In this document: in pieces, positions 1 to 9,900 of the stretch
Layout: the number at the start of each line of letters is the position of its first letter
How positions within the stretch are numbered: position 1 is the first letter of the stretch
DNA from: Phycisphaerales bacterium
GTDB lineage: Bacteria > Planctomycetota > Phycisphaerae > Phycisphaerales > UBA1924
Length of the DNA: 64,000 nucleotides
NCBI GenBank assembly: GCA_030149165.1
Contig: JASBRY010000009.1
Coordinates: 620,001-684,000, forward strand
Reading direction: 5' to 3'
Made by a program: the position numbers and the translations under genes
The notes under the pieces: generated by a model
Databases searched by the model: none
Told to the model about the DNA's origin: nothing
What the model saw: only the letters and a program-made list of their open reading frames with translations

Positions 1-507
1 TTCGTCTCGCTCGACAAAGACCGATTGATGAACGAGCCCCCAGTCGGCGCCGGCGCGGGAGATACTGGCAATGCCAACGCGCTGGGACAACTCCTCGCCG
101 GTCGCGATCCCGATGAGATCTCTAAAGCAAACGATGCGCGAAGAGAGCACAGCGCCGTCGATCCGTTCGATTGGCCCGGAGGCGTGCTCCTGACCTTCGA
201 GCACGCTGTCCCTGAGAGCGTGGACAGTTCCCTCCTCGAAGCACGCATCGTGATCGAGTCGCAAAGCAAGATCGCCGTCTTCGTGCGTCATCCGCAATCG
301 CTCGGCGAGCACCAGTGGGGGGTCGCGCTCGACCAGTTCGGTCCATCGATCGATGCCGCGACGATCGCCGTGGGATACCGCACCGAGGACGCGGACCCCA
401 CAAGCTGGAGCAAAACCCCAATCCCAACGGCTCCCATCATCGCGGGAGACACGCTTTCTTCGGATCCAATCGAGATTCCTGTGCGGATCGACATCGTGAT
501 GCCATGA
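1..507 (+). CDS. Hypothetical protein, 5'-truncated by window edge
   Basis: The reading frame is open from base 1, so the gene probably begins upstream; a TTG at 25 and an ATG at 28 exist but no start can be chosen. About 168 codons are visible, ending in a TGA at 505-507. The product is acidic, without membrane segments or cysteines, and I see no motif I can name. Its stop overlaps the start of the next gene (ATGA at 504-507), so it is probably translated in the same operon as the two zinc-ribbon membrane proteins that follow. A secretion-system pseudopilin C-terminus is one possibility, but nothing visible decides it. Confidence 0.6.
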   Translation, partial: FVSLDKDRLMNEPPVGAGAGDTGNANALGQLLAGRDPDEISKANDARREHSAVDPFDWPGGVLLTFEHAVPESVDSSLLEARIVIESQSKIAVFVRHPQSLGEHQWGVALDQFGPSIDAATIAVGYRTEDADPTSWSKTPIPTAPIIAGDTLSSDPIEIPVRIDIVMP

Positions 508-1025
508 GACTCCTGAGCCGAAAGATATACAGAGCGTTCCCGGAACTCGACAAATACGAGGACGATGTTTGCAAGAGATATGTGACATATGCGATTGATC
601 GCAAGGATGAATCACAAGATTGGTTCTTTGTAATCTCGTCTATGGTCGTTGCAATTGCATTTTGGCTAATCATTGGAACAGTACTCGCGACTTTGGTTAA
701 CAACCTGTTTCGAAACATCATTGGTCAGTTCCCATATGACGAGTTCGTTTCTGACTTCATTGTGTTGTTACTGGCTAGTGGAATCATTTGGTTTCCAGCG
801 TTCATATATCTCATGATTCGTGATCGTTGGCTCCATCGCTGCATCCGCAAGCAACTCGTCGGCGTCCAATGCCCGCCGTGCGGCTACTCGCTCATCGGAC
901 TCTCGATTGATTCTACAGACAATCCAAGTGTGCACTGTCCCGAATGTGGGCAAGTCACTTTGCTGAGTGATCTCGGATTAACCGAAGCGGACATCGATCC
1001 AACTCGGATCGGTGAAGCATCATGA
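504..1025 (+). CDS. Two-helix membrane protein with C-terminal zinc ribbon (copy 1)
   Basis: 173 residues. The ATG at 504 overlaps the stop of the preceding gene and gives the same N-terminus (MRLLSRKIYRAFPELD) as the next gene, which decides the start over earlier in-frame starts. Two hydrophobic segments lie near residues 43-70 and 86-107. A four-cysteine zinc ribbon follows near 123-152: CPPCGYSLIGL, then CPEC. It ends by ATGA overlap with its tandem paralog at 1022. The same CxxCGYxLxGL...CPEC module recurs in the gene at 35561-36013. Function is unknown; the ribbon suggests metal binding on the cytoplasmic side. The gene is visibly more AT-rich than the respiratory genes downstream. Confidence 0.75.
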   Translation: MRLLSRKIYRAFPELDKYEDDVCKRYVTYAIDRKDESQDWFFVISSMVVAIAFWLIIGTVLATLVNNLFRNIIGQFPYDEFVSDFIVLLLASGIIWFPAFIYLMIRDRWLHRCIRKQLVGVQCPPCGYSLIGLSIDSTDNPSVHCPECGQVTLLSDLGLTEADIDPTRIGEAS

Positions 1026-1537
1026 GACTGCTGAGCCGAAAGATTTTCAGAGCGTTCCCTGAACTCGATGAGTTCGATGATGAGACCTGCAAGCGGTACA
1101 TCAATCGAACATCGGGGATCAATACCAGCGGCGTAGGCTGTCTTTTTATGATCTTTGTATTTGTTGCATCATTTACCGCGTGGGTATTCATTGAATACAA
1201 CGCGATTCAGGTTGGTGTCTTCTGGTTGCTCGACAAGATAGGAATCCGTGTTGGTCCGTACACAGAAATATTTATCTATCTCTTCGCATACTCTGGGTAC
1301 ATCTGGTTCCCGTGGATCATGCTGCTGCTAGCAAGAGACCGCTGGCTCTACACACAGATCAAGAAGCAACTCCAAGGCGTGGGATGCAGGGAATGTGGCT
1401 ATTGCTTGGTCGGTCTCCCAATCAACGAAACACGATTCAACGGCTTTGTCATATGCCCAGAATGCAACTGCGAAAACTTCTTCAATGACCGTAGTCTCAC
1501 GAGGGCAGATGTTGATCCAACACTTATCAACTCTTAA
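1022..1537 (+). CDS. Two-helix membrane protein with C-terminal zinc ribbon (copy 2)
   Basis: 171 residues, a tandem paralog of 504-1025. The first 17 residues are nearly identical (MRLLSRKIFRAFPELDE) and the architecture is the same: two membrane segments (about 39-60 and 77-103) and a zinc ribbon with CRECGYCLVGL and CPEC. An extra cysteine sits inside the first knuckle. The ATGA overlap with the previous gene suggests translational coupling. Its last 11 bases overlap the 3' end of the convergent DUF1501 gene. Function is unknown. The sequence is consistent with a recent local duplication followed by divergence of the middle of the protein. Confidence 0.75.
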   Translation: MRLLSRKIFRAFPELDEFDDETCKRYINRTSGINTSGVGCLFMIFVFVASFTAWVFIEYNAIQVGVFWLLDKIGIRVGPYTEIFIYLFAYSGYIWFPWIMLLLARDRWLYTQIKKQLQGVGCRECGYCLVGLPINETRFNGFVICPECNCENFFNDRSLTRADVDPTLINS

Positions 1538-2861
1538 GCACACGCAGATGCTGATACCCGCGTCCAAGCACATCCTTGCTCGGCGCGGTCAGCCAGCCGT
1601 CGAGAATCTCGGAGTACACCTGCCGGAAGTCCGCGGTGTATTTGAGATCGCCGTTGTCCAGATCGGTCAGTGACGGATAGCGCGAGTGCAGTCCCGGATT
1701 GACCATTGGTCCGAACAGGAACATCGGCGCCGCGGTGCCGTGGTCCGTGCCGCCCGAGCCGTTCTGTCCGACGCGTCGTCCGAACTCGCTGAAGCACATG
1801 CTCAGCACGCGGGCGTCATTCTCCTGCGCCTTGAGGTCGTTGTAGAACGCCTCGACCGCTTGGGAGAGTTGCTGGAGTAATCGTGCATGCGTGCCTTGGA
1901 GTCCGCCTTGGTTTGCGTGTGTGTCGAAGCTGCCGTGGGAGACATAGAACACACGCGTCGGCATCCCCGCGCGGATCATCGACGCGACCATGCTCAGCTG
2001 CGAACCCAGTCGCGTGTTGGGATACTGCACGAGCGATTCGCTCCCGATCGCTTTGCGGATCTTCGTGCTCGAGACCTGTGCATCCATCGCCGTGCGCACG
2101 AGGAATGACTTGTTGTCGTCCTCCATCACTCGCTCGGAGTTTCTTTCGACCGCTTCGTGGTACGCGTCCGACAGGTCCTTGCCCATCTTGTCGCCCGTCC
2201 ACTGGTACATGTCCGCATCCTCGATCGCGACAGGCATCTGTGTACGCCCGTGCATCATGAGCGGCGCCGTCTTCCCGATCGCGATCAACGGCGGTGGGGG
2301 ATCTTGTGGAGTCGAGGCTTGGTCCTTTCCAGGCGTTCCCGATCCGTACCCACAGCACTGCGAGTCGACATACTTCCCGAGCCAACCATCCCCAGTGCCG
2401 TTGGTGTCCGCGGTGTGCCAGATATCCATCGACGCGAAGTGCGATCGGTTCGGATTAGGATACCCGACACCTTGCACGATGCCGCAGAGTCCCTGGTCGT
2501 AGAGGTTTTTGAATCCGCTCATCGCGCCGTGCAGACCCAATCCGCCGTTGCGATCGAGTTTGAGTACTTCATTTGCAGAGAGCGCAATCCGCGAGCGAAC
2601 GCGTTGGTACCCATCCTGTCCGAACGGCACGAGCGTGTTCAATCCATCATTGCCCCCTGACAGTTGGATCACGACAAGGATCTTGTCCTCATCGACACCC
2701 GCGATCGAGCTGAGGCCTTCCATCGGACGGGGGAGTGCAAAGGCGCTGCTCTGCAGAAACGCCGGGACCGTAAGGGCAGCGGACGCAAACAGCGTCGAGT
2801 TCTGCAAGAACGCTCGGCGTGTGTACGCCTTGACATCGCCGGGATTCAGATGATTACTCAT
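1527..2861 (-). CDS. DUF1501 family Tat-exported protein
   Basis: 444 residues. The N-terminus carries a Tat-type signal: TRRAFLQ near residue 15, a hydrophobic stretch and an AFA cleavage region. The mature protein has features of DUF1501 (related to sulfatase/alkaline phosphatase folds): VVIQLSGGNDGLNTLVPF near residue 63, a Ser-His segment (YVSHGSFDTH) and, near the C-terminus, FSEFGRRV followed by GGTDHGTAAPMFLFG. These proteins are abundant in planctomycetes and usually paired with DUF1800. Here the DUF1800 gene lies 19 bases upstream on the same strand, so the two form an operon. The substrate is unknown; export to the periplasm or surface is inferred from the signal. Confidence 0.9.
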   Translation of the reverse strand: MSNHLNPGDVKAYTRRAFLQNSTLFASAALTVPAFLQSSAFALPRPMEGLSSIAGVDEDKILVVIQLSGGNDGLNTLVPFGQDGYQRVRSRIALSANEVLKLDRNGGLGLHGAMSGFKNLYDQGLCGIVQGVGYPNPNRSHFASMDIWHTADTNGTGDGWLGKYVDSQCCGYGSGTPGKDQASTPQDPPPPLIAIGKTAPLMMHGRTQMPVAIEDADMYQWTGDKMGKDLSDAYHEAVERNSERVMEDDNKSFLVRTAMDAQVSSTKIRKAIGSESLVQYPNTRLGSQLSMVASMIRAGMPTRVFYVSHGSFDTHANQGGLQGTHARLLQQLSQAVEAFYNDLKAQENDARVLSMCFSEFGRRVGQNGSGGTDHGTAAPMFLFGPMVNPGLHSRYPSLTDLDNGDLKYTADFRQVYSEILDGWLTAPSKDVLGRGYQHLRVLKS

Positions 2862-2880
2862 GAGTTCAACTCCAATCGAT

Positions 2881-4428
2881 TCAACACAACTGATACTCCG
2901 GCATCGAGGTCAGCAGCACGAGCGCTCGCACCGCCGCGTCGTTCTTCCGCATCGTTCCTTCTTCCCCATCGCCGCGAGCGCCCTTGAGCACTGATCCCAC
3001 GACCTCGTCGTCGTCATGCCCCAGTGTCAACAACGACAACTCACGCACGATCTGCTCGTCGCTCGCTTCCAGATCACTCGCCCTCTGCAAACTCGGCACA
3101 AGCGACAACGCATCAAAGTTCGATTGATCCCGCATCATCAGCGAGCGGTTCGGGAGCGCCCCAGTCAGCAGGTACACCAGCGTGTTCTGGCGCACGAACA
3201 TCGTCGAGGTGTTGATCCAGCTGCGTCCGCCGTCCCAGCCCTTCACGCTCGGAGGCATGAACACCGACTGTCCCATGAGATCCATCGCGTCCGCGACAAC
3301 CCCGATATCACGCACGGGAACGAGCAGCGAACGCACCGATCCGATCAACAGCTCGCTCGGACTCTTGATCTTGGTCCCGATATTGATCGGGTCATAGAAG
3401 TGACGCGAGAGCAGCAGTCTGCGGATCACCGGCTTGAGCTCATAGTTCACCGCTCTGAAATACTGCGCCAGTTTCAGGATCACCTTACGCGTCGAGGTAT
3501 CGAGCGCACTCAGATCCATCGGGATATCACGCACAAAGAACTTGTAGAGCTTGAACACAATGAACAACGCGCACGCTTCTTGACGCAGGATTGCATCGAC
3601 GAGTCCATCGCCGTCCATATTTCCCTGCATACCCAGTACATACTTCGTGCCCTGGTCGTGCTGGTTCTGATTGAATCGGAAGTCGTCGTCTTCGTAGGTA
3701 AAGCCCGTCAATGTCCGCGCTGCTTCTTTGATGTCGCGTTCCGTGTAGTGCCCCTCTCCGAGGGAGAACAACTCAAGCAACTCGCGTGCGAGATTCTCAT
3801 TGGGAGAATCCTTGCGATTCTGATTGTTGTTGAGGTACCTGAGCATCGCGGGATCGCGGATAATCCCGCGCAGCAGATCCCCGAGATTCCCCATCGCGTG
3901 AGCGCGGAACATCCGGTTCTGTTGATACATGTGGTACGAATCTTCGACGGAGCGGTAACTCGTCGCGAAGTGCCCGTGCCAGAACAGTGTGAGCTTTTCT
4001 TCGAGTGGTCGGGGGGATCGCACCATCCGAGTGAGCCACCATCGTCCGATCTCACGCATCTGTCTGCGATCGGCGCGTTGTCGGCGCTGTCGCTCTGTGC
4101 GATACTGCGCCAGCGCGTTCTCGTCGCGTGTCTGACGAGCGCGATTGAGCGCCAGTTGCTCCTCGCGCGTCAACGGCTTCATGATCCCAGAATCAAACGC
4201 ATCAGGAGTGTCGCTCTGAGCCGGGATCTCTTCGCAGTTGACCAGGTGATCGACCGATTTCTCCGCCCCCCAAGACGCGAGCGTGCGGATCTGATGGTCC
4301 GTCCCTCCGAATCCAGCACGCAGCAAGAGGTGACGAGCTTGAGCGAATCCGAACTGCTCATCGCGGATCGCGGAGGTCGAATCGCTCGCGCGTTTGGTTG
4401 GTGCTCCAGCGGATGTGCTCGTCGACAT
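2881..4428 (-). CDS. DUF1800 family protein
   Basis: 515 residues. Family signatures include ARHLLLRAGFGG near the N-terminus, RWWLTRMVRSPRPLEEKLTLFWHGHFATS in the middle (quoted in two overlapping parts in the family model), the NENLARELLELFSLG motif and PPSVKGWDGGRSWINT towards the C-terminus. It is the first gene of a two-gene operon with the DUF1501 gene at 1527-2861. No clear signal peptide is visible at the chosen ATG. The role of DUF1800/DUF1501 pairs is not established; they are expanded in planctomycetes and often co-occur with surface proteins. The opposite strand carries a 534-codon open frame, which I regard as a shadow. Confidence 0.9.
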   Translation of the reverse strand: MSTSTSAGAPTKRASDSTSAIRDEQFGFAQARHLLLRAGFGGTDHQIRTLASWGAEKSVDHLVNCEEIPAQSDTPDAFDSGIMKPLTREEQLALNRARQTRDENALAQYRTERQRRQRADRRQMREIGRWWLTRMVRSPRPLEEKLTLFWHGHFATSYRSVEDSYHMYQQNRMFRAHAMGNLGDLLRGIIRDPAMLRYLNNNQNRKDSPNENLARELLELFSLGEGHYTERDIKEAARTLTGFTYEDDDFRFNQNQHDQGTKYVLGMQGNMDGDGLVDAILRQEACALFIVFKLYKFFVRDIPMDLSALDTSTRKVILKLAQYFRAVNYELKPVIRRLLLSRHFYDPINIGTKIKSPSELLIGSVRSLLVPVRDIGVVADAMDLMGQSVFMPPSVKGWDGGRSWINTSTMFVRQNTLVYLLTGALPNRSLMMRDQSNFDALSLVPSLQRASDLEASDEQIVRELSLLTLGHDDDEVVGSVLKGARGDGEEGTMRKNDAAVRALVLLTSMPEYQLC

Positions 4429-4530
4429 CGGTCCATCTCCCGAGTTGGTGTGCGATCACACACAACCCCAACGAACAGCACGCCGTGCGATTGCATGAGC
4501 GTGCTCGCAAGCCGGGATGGACCCAGAATA

Positions 4531-5922
4531 TCAGGTTTTTGGACGCGATGCGATCCGAATTGCCCACATCAACGCACCAAACACCGCCGCGATGAGCAGC
4601 GCGCCGATCACATGATGTGAGCTCGCAATAGCGGTTTCTGCGACGCGAATCCCGTGGGCGCTGTCGAGCTCAGACGCTGTCGGGAGCGTTGGGTGCCCCT
4701 CATCGCCCGTCTGTGTCATCGCTAGCGCCCCCCAGCCCAGCGTGAACTGGAGCATGACCAGCCCGTGGACGACAGCGCCGTAGCGGCGCATGTGCTTGAG
4801 TGAATCGTCGATCTTTCCGAGCCGGATACAATTCGCCCCTGCGATGATCACGAGCACGACAACGATGAACGAGAATCCGATGTGCGACATCAGCGCGTGT
4901 CCCGAATCGAGGTGACGCGTCATCGCTCCGAACACGAGCTGGATCGTGAGTCCGATCGCTGTGAGCAGGAGCAGCAGTCGAGTGGACTTTGCAGAATCGA
5001 TCCCCTCGTCACTCGCGTTGATGGATCCCCAGCGTCTGCTGCACACAACACCAGTCGAGATCGCGAGCGCGAAGACCAGTTGCGCGAGCACGCCGTGCAG
5101 TGCTGCGAGTGCTTGTGATTCTTCCGAGACACGCAGCGCCCCCATGATTCCCTGCGCACTGACCGCGATCAGCAGCAGCACGCTCATGATGCGTGGGAGC
5201 AAACGCGATGGCGCTCCGAACATACGCACCACCAAGATGATCGTCGCGATGCCCGCGAAGGTGCCGAAGATGCGATGCGAGTGCTCGAGGTAGATCCTGA
5301 TCTCATCCATTAAGCTCAGCGGGAACAGCACGCCGATCGCGCCATAGGTCGTCACGGAGTCCGGCACGGCGAGTCCGGATTCTGTGCTGGTCACCAATCC
5401 ACCCACGGCAATCAACGGCAAGTAGCTCGCCGCGACCACCCACGCGAATCGGGCGCGCCAGTCGATGTCCTTCGATGCGTATCGAGGTTTGGAACTCAGC
5501 AGCTTGCCCGTCAATCCACCAACCAAGGCAAGCAGTGCGATCACAAGGATCGCCATGAGTGTGCCTCCGACACTGAACTGATTCGCTTGCGATTCAAACC
5601 CTTCCAGAGACTCAGGTTGGACCACCATGAGCGATCCGAGGTAGATCATCGAAATCACCCCACCGATCACGCCTGAGACGGCGCCGACCCGCATGTGCTG
5701 GGATTGCAAATTCCTGAGAAACAGGAATGTCAAAAACCCGAACGAAACCAGCGAAATTGCCAGGATCAGTGGCACAGGAAGGTCACGGTTGATGAGCAGC
5801 GATACCCAGCTCACGACCCCCATCAGCACCGCTCCAGCGACTCCAATCGTTGTGGATACGCCTAGAAACGCCCCGTTGAGGGGTGCAGAGGCGTTGTTGG
5901 ATGTAAGTTGTTGTGTAGACAT
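4531..5922 (-). CDS. ctaA: Heme A synthase, COX15/CtaA family
   Basis: 463 residues, longer than the usual 300-350 because of an N-terminal extension with about four membrane segments (to residue ~150). The CtaA core follows: GGLVTSTESGLAVPD near 178, EHSHRIFGTFAG near 215 with a heme-ligand histidine, ALHGVLAQLVF near 273, RHLDSGHALMSHIGFSF near 338 and SSHHVIGALL near 437. It would oxidise the C8 methyl of heme O to make heme A for the oxidase encoded at 16295-20743. It is divergent from actA, with about 240 bases between. A near-perfect 23-bp dyad (5950-5972) lies 28 bases upstream of the start. No heme O synthase (CtaB) gene is seen in the window. Confidence 0.88.
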   Translation of the reverse strand: MSTQQLTSNNASAPLNGAFLGVSTTIGVAGAVLMGVVSWVSLLINRDLPVPLILAISLVSFGFLTFLFLRNLQSQHMRVGAVSGVIGGVISMIYLGSLMVVQPESLEGFESQANQFSVGGTLMAILVIALLALVGGLTGKLLSSKPRYASKDIDWRARFAWVVAASYLPLIAVGGLVTSTESGLAVPDSVTTYGAIGVLFPLSLMDEIRIYLEHSHRIFGTFAGIATIILVVRMFGAPSRLLPRIMSVLLLIAVSAQGIMGALRVSEESQALAALHGVLAQLVFALAISTGVVCSRRWGSINASDEGIDSAKSTRLLLLLTAIGLTIQLVFGAMTRHLDSGHALMSHIGFSFIVVVLVIIAGANCIRLGKIDDSLKHMRRYGAVVHGLVMLQFTLGWGALAMTQTGDEGHPTLPTASELDSAHGIRVAETAIASSHHVIGALLIAAVFGALMWAIRIASRPKT

Positions 5923-5949
5923 GGGATGTGAACTCCTGGGTGAATTTGT

Positions 5950-5972
5950 TAACTGAGACTAAGTCGCAGTTA
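5950..5972. promoter_or_regulatory. Near-perfect dyad in the ctaA-actA divergent region
   Basis: The left arm TAACTGAGACT, a central A and the right arm AGTCGCAGTTA form an 11-1-11 inverted repeat with one mismatched pair. It starts 28 bases upstream of the ctaA ATG and ends 191 bases upstream of the actA start. Its position suggests an operator for a regulator of respiratory genes, but no known consensus was recognised. Confidence 0.45.
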
Positions 5973-6163
5973 CGATTTCGCCGTTGATTCTGAGAATATA
6001 GGACCGAAAAACATGGGAAATTATCGCCCAGCCGCACAACTTCTCAGGGATCCCATGCTACGCTCAGATCGATTGCCAGACCCTTTTTTAGAGGGTTTGG
6101 TTTTCGTATTCGGCGGATCGTGTGTCCGCAGACGCCTTTTCGAGCATTTCCGGAGTCCAACCC

Positions 6164-6862
6164 GTGAAACCTTTCTTTCCCAAATGGATGAACAGCATCC
6201 CAACGCTGCTCTTCATCGTGGTCCATTCCATAGCGATCCTCGCGATCGGATTGATTTGGTACTACGCGACCCCCAAGTTCTGGGAAGTCGGATACATGCC
6301 GACCCAACCAGGCAGTGGGTTTAACCACCAGATTCATGCCGGGAAGCTCGGCATGGACTGTCGGTACTGCCACACCAATGTCGAAGAATCCTGGCACGCC
6401 AATGTCCCAACCGTGAAGACCTGTATCGGTTGTCACGAGGAAGGCAAACTCGGACCTAACGCATCGGCGACTGACGAGAAGGTCCAGTTCATCCGCGACG
6501 CGTACGCCGCGGATAAACCAATCGAATGGCGCAACATCCATGTCGTTCCTGATTACGCGACCTTCCCGCACAACGCGCATGTCAACGCGGGCGTGAGCTG
6601 CTTCTCCTGCCACGGCGCGATCAACAACATGCCGGTCGTGGCGCAAGCAGAATCACTCTCGATGGGATGGTGTCTCGACTGTCACCGCAATCCTGAAGAG
6701 AACCTCGTCCCTCGTGACAAGGTCACCGACCTGCACTGGGTCCAGACCGAGTGGTTCGGGAAGACGGCATCCGAGCGTGTGCATCAAGGGATGACTCCCG
6801 AAGCACTCCGCGAAGCGCTCAAGCAGAACCCACCTGACAACTGCAGCGCCTGCCACTTCTGA
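6164..6862 (+). CDS. actA: Alternative complex III subunit ActA, pentaheme cytochrome c
   Basis: 232 residues from the GTG at 6164, chosen because GGAG sits about nine bases upstream; an in-frame GTG at 6122 lacks this. One N-terminal membrane segment (about residues 10-33, SIPTLLFIVVHSIAILAIG) anchors a periplasmic domain with exactly five CxxCH heme c motifs: CRYCH, CIGCH, CFSCH, CLDCH and CSACH, the last four residues from the end. This matches ActA of alternative complex III, which passes electrons from ActB towards the acceptor cytochrome. It is the first gene of the act-cta cluster. Maturation would rely on the resB-ccsA pair at 24155-28470. Confidence 0.93.
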   Translation: MKPFFPKWMNSIPTLLFIVVHSIAILAIGLIWYYATPKFWEVGYMPTQPGSGFNHQIHAGKLGMDCRYCHTNVEESWHANVPTVKTCIGCHEEGKLGPNASATDEKVQFIRDAYAADKPIEWRNIHVVPDYATFPHNAHVNAGVSCFSCHGAINNMPVVAQAESLSMGWCLDCHRNPEENLVPRDKVTDLHWVQTEWFGKTASERVHQGMTPEALREALKQNPPDNCSACHF

Positions 6863-6921
6863 TCCGCTTCGAAGAGCACCAACGACCCAGACGACCAAGC
6901 ACACCTTGTGAGATTGAAACC

Positions 6922-9900
6922 ATGAGCACACTCGATCAATGTCCATCGACAAAGAACACGATCGAAATCCCCGAAGAAGCACCAGAACTGGGCACTGTCT
7001 CAGGACGCAAGTACTGGCGCAGTCTCGAGGAATACTCCTCCACTCCAGAGTTCAAAGAACTCCTCGAGCGTGAGTTCCCGATCGACGCGTCCATCATGGA
7101 CGATAGCTCGCGCCGCTCCTTCCTGAAGGTCATGGGCGCATCGATGGCTCTCGCTGGTGCCGCGACCATCCCAGGATGCCGTCGACCAGATCGCAAGATC
7201 CTTCCATACTCCAAGGAAGTCCCAGAGCATGTCGTTCCCGGTAAGCCGCTCTTCTTCGCGACCGGCATGCCGCTCCCCGGCGGAGGCTGCGAAGGACTCC
7301 TCATCGAAACCCACGCTGGTCGCCCAACCAAAGTCGAGGGCAACCCGCTCCACCCAAACAACCAAGGCAAGACCAGCGCCTTCGCACAAGCGTCTGTCCT
7401 CGATCTCTACGATCCCGATCGTCTGAAGTACCCGGTCTACAACAATCCGGCGCGAGGCAAACTCGCCGCGACCTGGGACGACTTCGACATGTGGGCTGAG
7501 GAACACTTCACAAAGTTTGACGCGACCAAGGGCGTTGGACTCGCGTTCATCCTCGAAAAGAACTCCTACCCAACTCGTGATCGCTTGCTCGTTCAGATGC
7601 AACAACGCTGGCCGAATGCTGCGTTCGCTGTCTGGGATCCTGCAGAAAAGCGGGGCGAAGCCGATGGTTCCGCAGCGATCTTTGGGAAAGCACACTGGAC
7701 ACGCTACAACCTCAAAGGCGCACAGCGCATCCTCTCCGTTGGAGAAGGTCAGATCGATCAGGGCCCAGAAGCACTGCGTCTGGCGCGTGAACTGACTGCT
7801 TCACGCAAAGTGATGTCCGCTGATGACGAGATGAGCCGTCTGTACGCTGTCGAGACCAAGCCGTCGTCGATCGGCGTGCTCGCTGACCACCGTTTCCGTC
7901 TCGCGCCGTCGCAGATCCACAACTTCACCATCGCGCTGGCCAAAGCCGTGCAACTCAAGGTTGCCGGGCTTGGCAACTACATGCCGGATGTCGAAGTCGC
8001 TGGTATGTCCGCTGAAGATATCCAAGCGATCGCTGACGATCTCTTCGAGCATCGCGACCACGCGGTCGTGCTCCCATCGAGCGGACTCTCCCCTGAAGCA
8101 TGGGCGATGTGCCAACTCATCAACGAGACCCTCGGTGCACACGACAACGGCTCCGTCGAGTTCTTCCCGATGGCACCACAGCAAGGGGTCGACTCAGTAA
8201 GCACCATGGCACGCATGACCGCGCTGCTCAATCAAGGTAATGTGGACACACTCGTTTGCATCAACACCAACCCGGTCTTTGATGCTCCTGGAGCAATGAA
8301 CTTCGCGGACGCGTTCAGCAAAGCGAAGAACACCATCACCCTCTCGGTTGGTCAGTCTGAAACCGCGGACGCGTCCGATTGGTCACTCAACGGCACACAC
8401 TTCCTTGAAAGCTGGGGATCGGTCCAGACCATCGACGGCCAAATCTCGATCACCCAACCAATGATTGCGCCGCTCTACGATCCGGCGCGTTCCGACATTG
8501 AGTTCATCTCCAATATCCTGCGTGCAGGAACTCCCGGCGAGAAACCAGACGGCTACACCATCGTCAAAGACTCGATCAGAGACATCATGAACCTCGGATC
8601 AAGTCAAATCGACAAGACTTGGAAGTCCATGCTCCACGATGGTGTTGGCAGCACCACGGTCGTCAATTCTGCGAAACCAACATTCAACAAAGAGAACCTC
8701 GTCAAAGCGATCGCCCGCCAAGGCGCCAAGCAAGCACCTGGTCAGTCGCATCTTGATGTGATGTTCTACACCGATCGCTACAACATCGGTCAGTCCGCGA
8801 ACAACGGCTGGTTGATGGAACTCCCTGAATACGCCACCTCCGTTGTCTGGGATAACCCGCTCCTGATGAGCCCGAAGACCGCAAAGGCGCTCGGAGTTCT
8901 CCCAGAGCACACGCACCTCGACGAGTTCAATCCGTACACCAAGTCCCAGATGCCTCAGGCGCAGATGGTCACCATCACTCTCGATGGTCAGTCCATTGAC
9001 ATGCCCGCGTGGATCCTCCCAGGGATGGCGGACAACACCGTTGCGATCAAAGTCGGATACGGGCGTGAAATTGCTGGCTCTGTTGGAAACAAGGTCGGAT
9101 TCAACTCCTACAAAATCAAATCCCCAGCCGGGATGATCGCCGCAGGCGCAACCATCAAGAAAGCGAAAGGCACCTACACAATCGCTTCGACACAGAACCA
9201 CTGGTCCATGGAAGGCCGCGACACCATCGTCCGCGCCATGGACAAGAACTGGTTCGACAAGCACGCGAAGAAGGGGAATAAAGAAGTCCCCGACAAGATC
9301 TACGGCAACACCACCGCTTCACTGAATGTCGCGGAACAGATGGGTGAGCTCTCGCACACACCACCGAATGTTTCGATCTACGACAATCCGCAGAACGATT
9401 CCAAAGCGGACGCCGCGCCTGGATCGATCTTCTCGAAGAATCCGCAGTGGGGGATGTCCATCGACATGAACTCCTGCACGGGCTGTGTCACCTGCACCGT
9501 CGCGTGTCAGAGTGAGAACAACATCCCAGTCGTCGGGAAGTCGGAGGTCGCCAAGGGTCGCGAGATGGCATGGATCCGTGTCGATCGCTACTTCACTGGA
9601 GATGACCTCAACAATCCAGACGAGATCTTCAACCAACCGGTCGCGTGTGTCCACTGTGAGAACGCGCCGTGTGAAACCGTGTGCCCAGTCAACGCGACGA
9701 CCCACGGCAAAGAAGGCACCAACGACATCGCGTACAACCGATGCATCGGTACTCGCTACTGTGCGAACAACTGTCCGTACAAGGTTCGTCGTTTCAACTT
9801 CTTCGATTACGCACCAGCGAAGCTCAACGGCGGTCTGGATCCAAACTACACCACCGTCGCGGGTGCCGAGAAGTTCGACGAGACCATCGGTCAGGACAAG

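Noticed and set aside
3016-4620. A 534-codon open frame on the plus strand
   Set aside because: It lies antisense to the DUF1800 gene, which has clear family motifs; its composition (rich in R, H, E, Q) is typical of shadow frames in GC-rich DNA.
6044-6646. A 200-codon minus-strand frame opposite actA
   Set aside because: Antisense to a gene with five heme motifs; no recognisable content.
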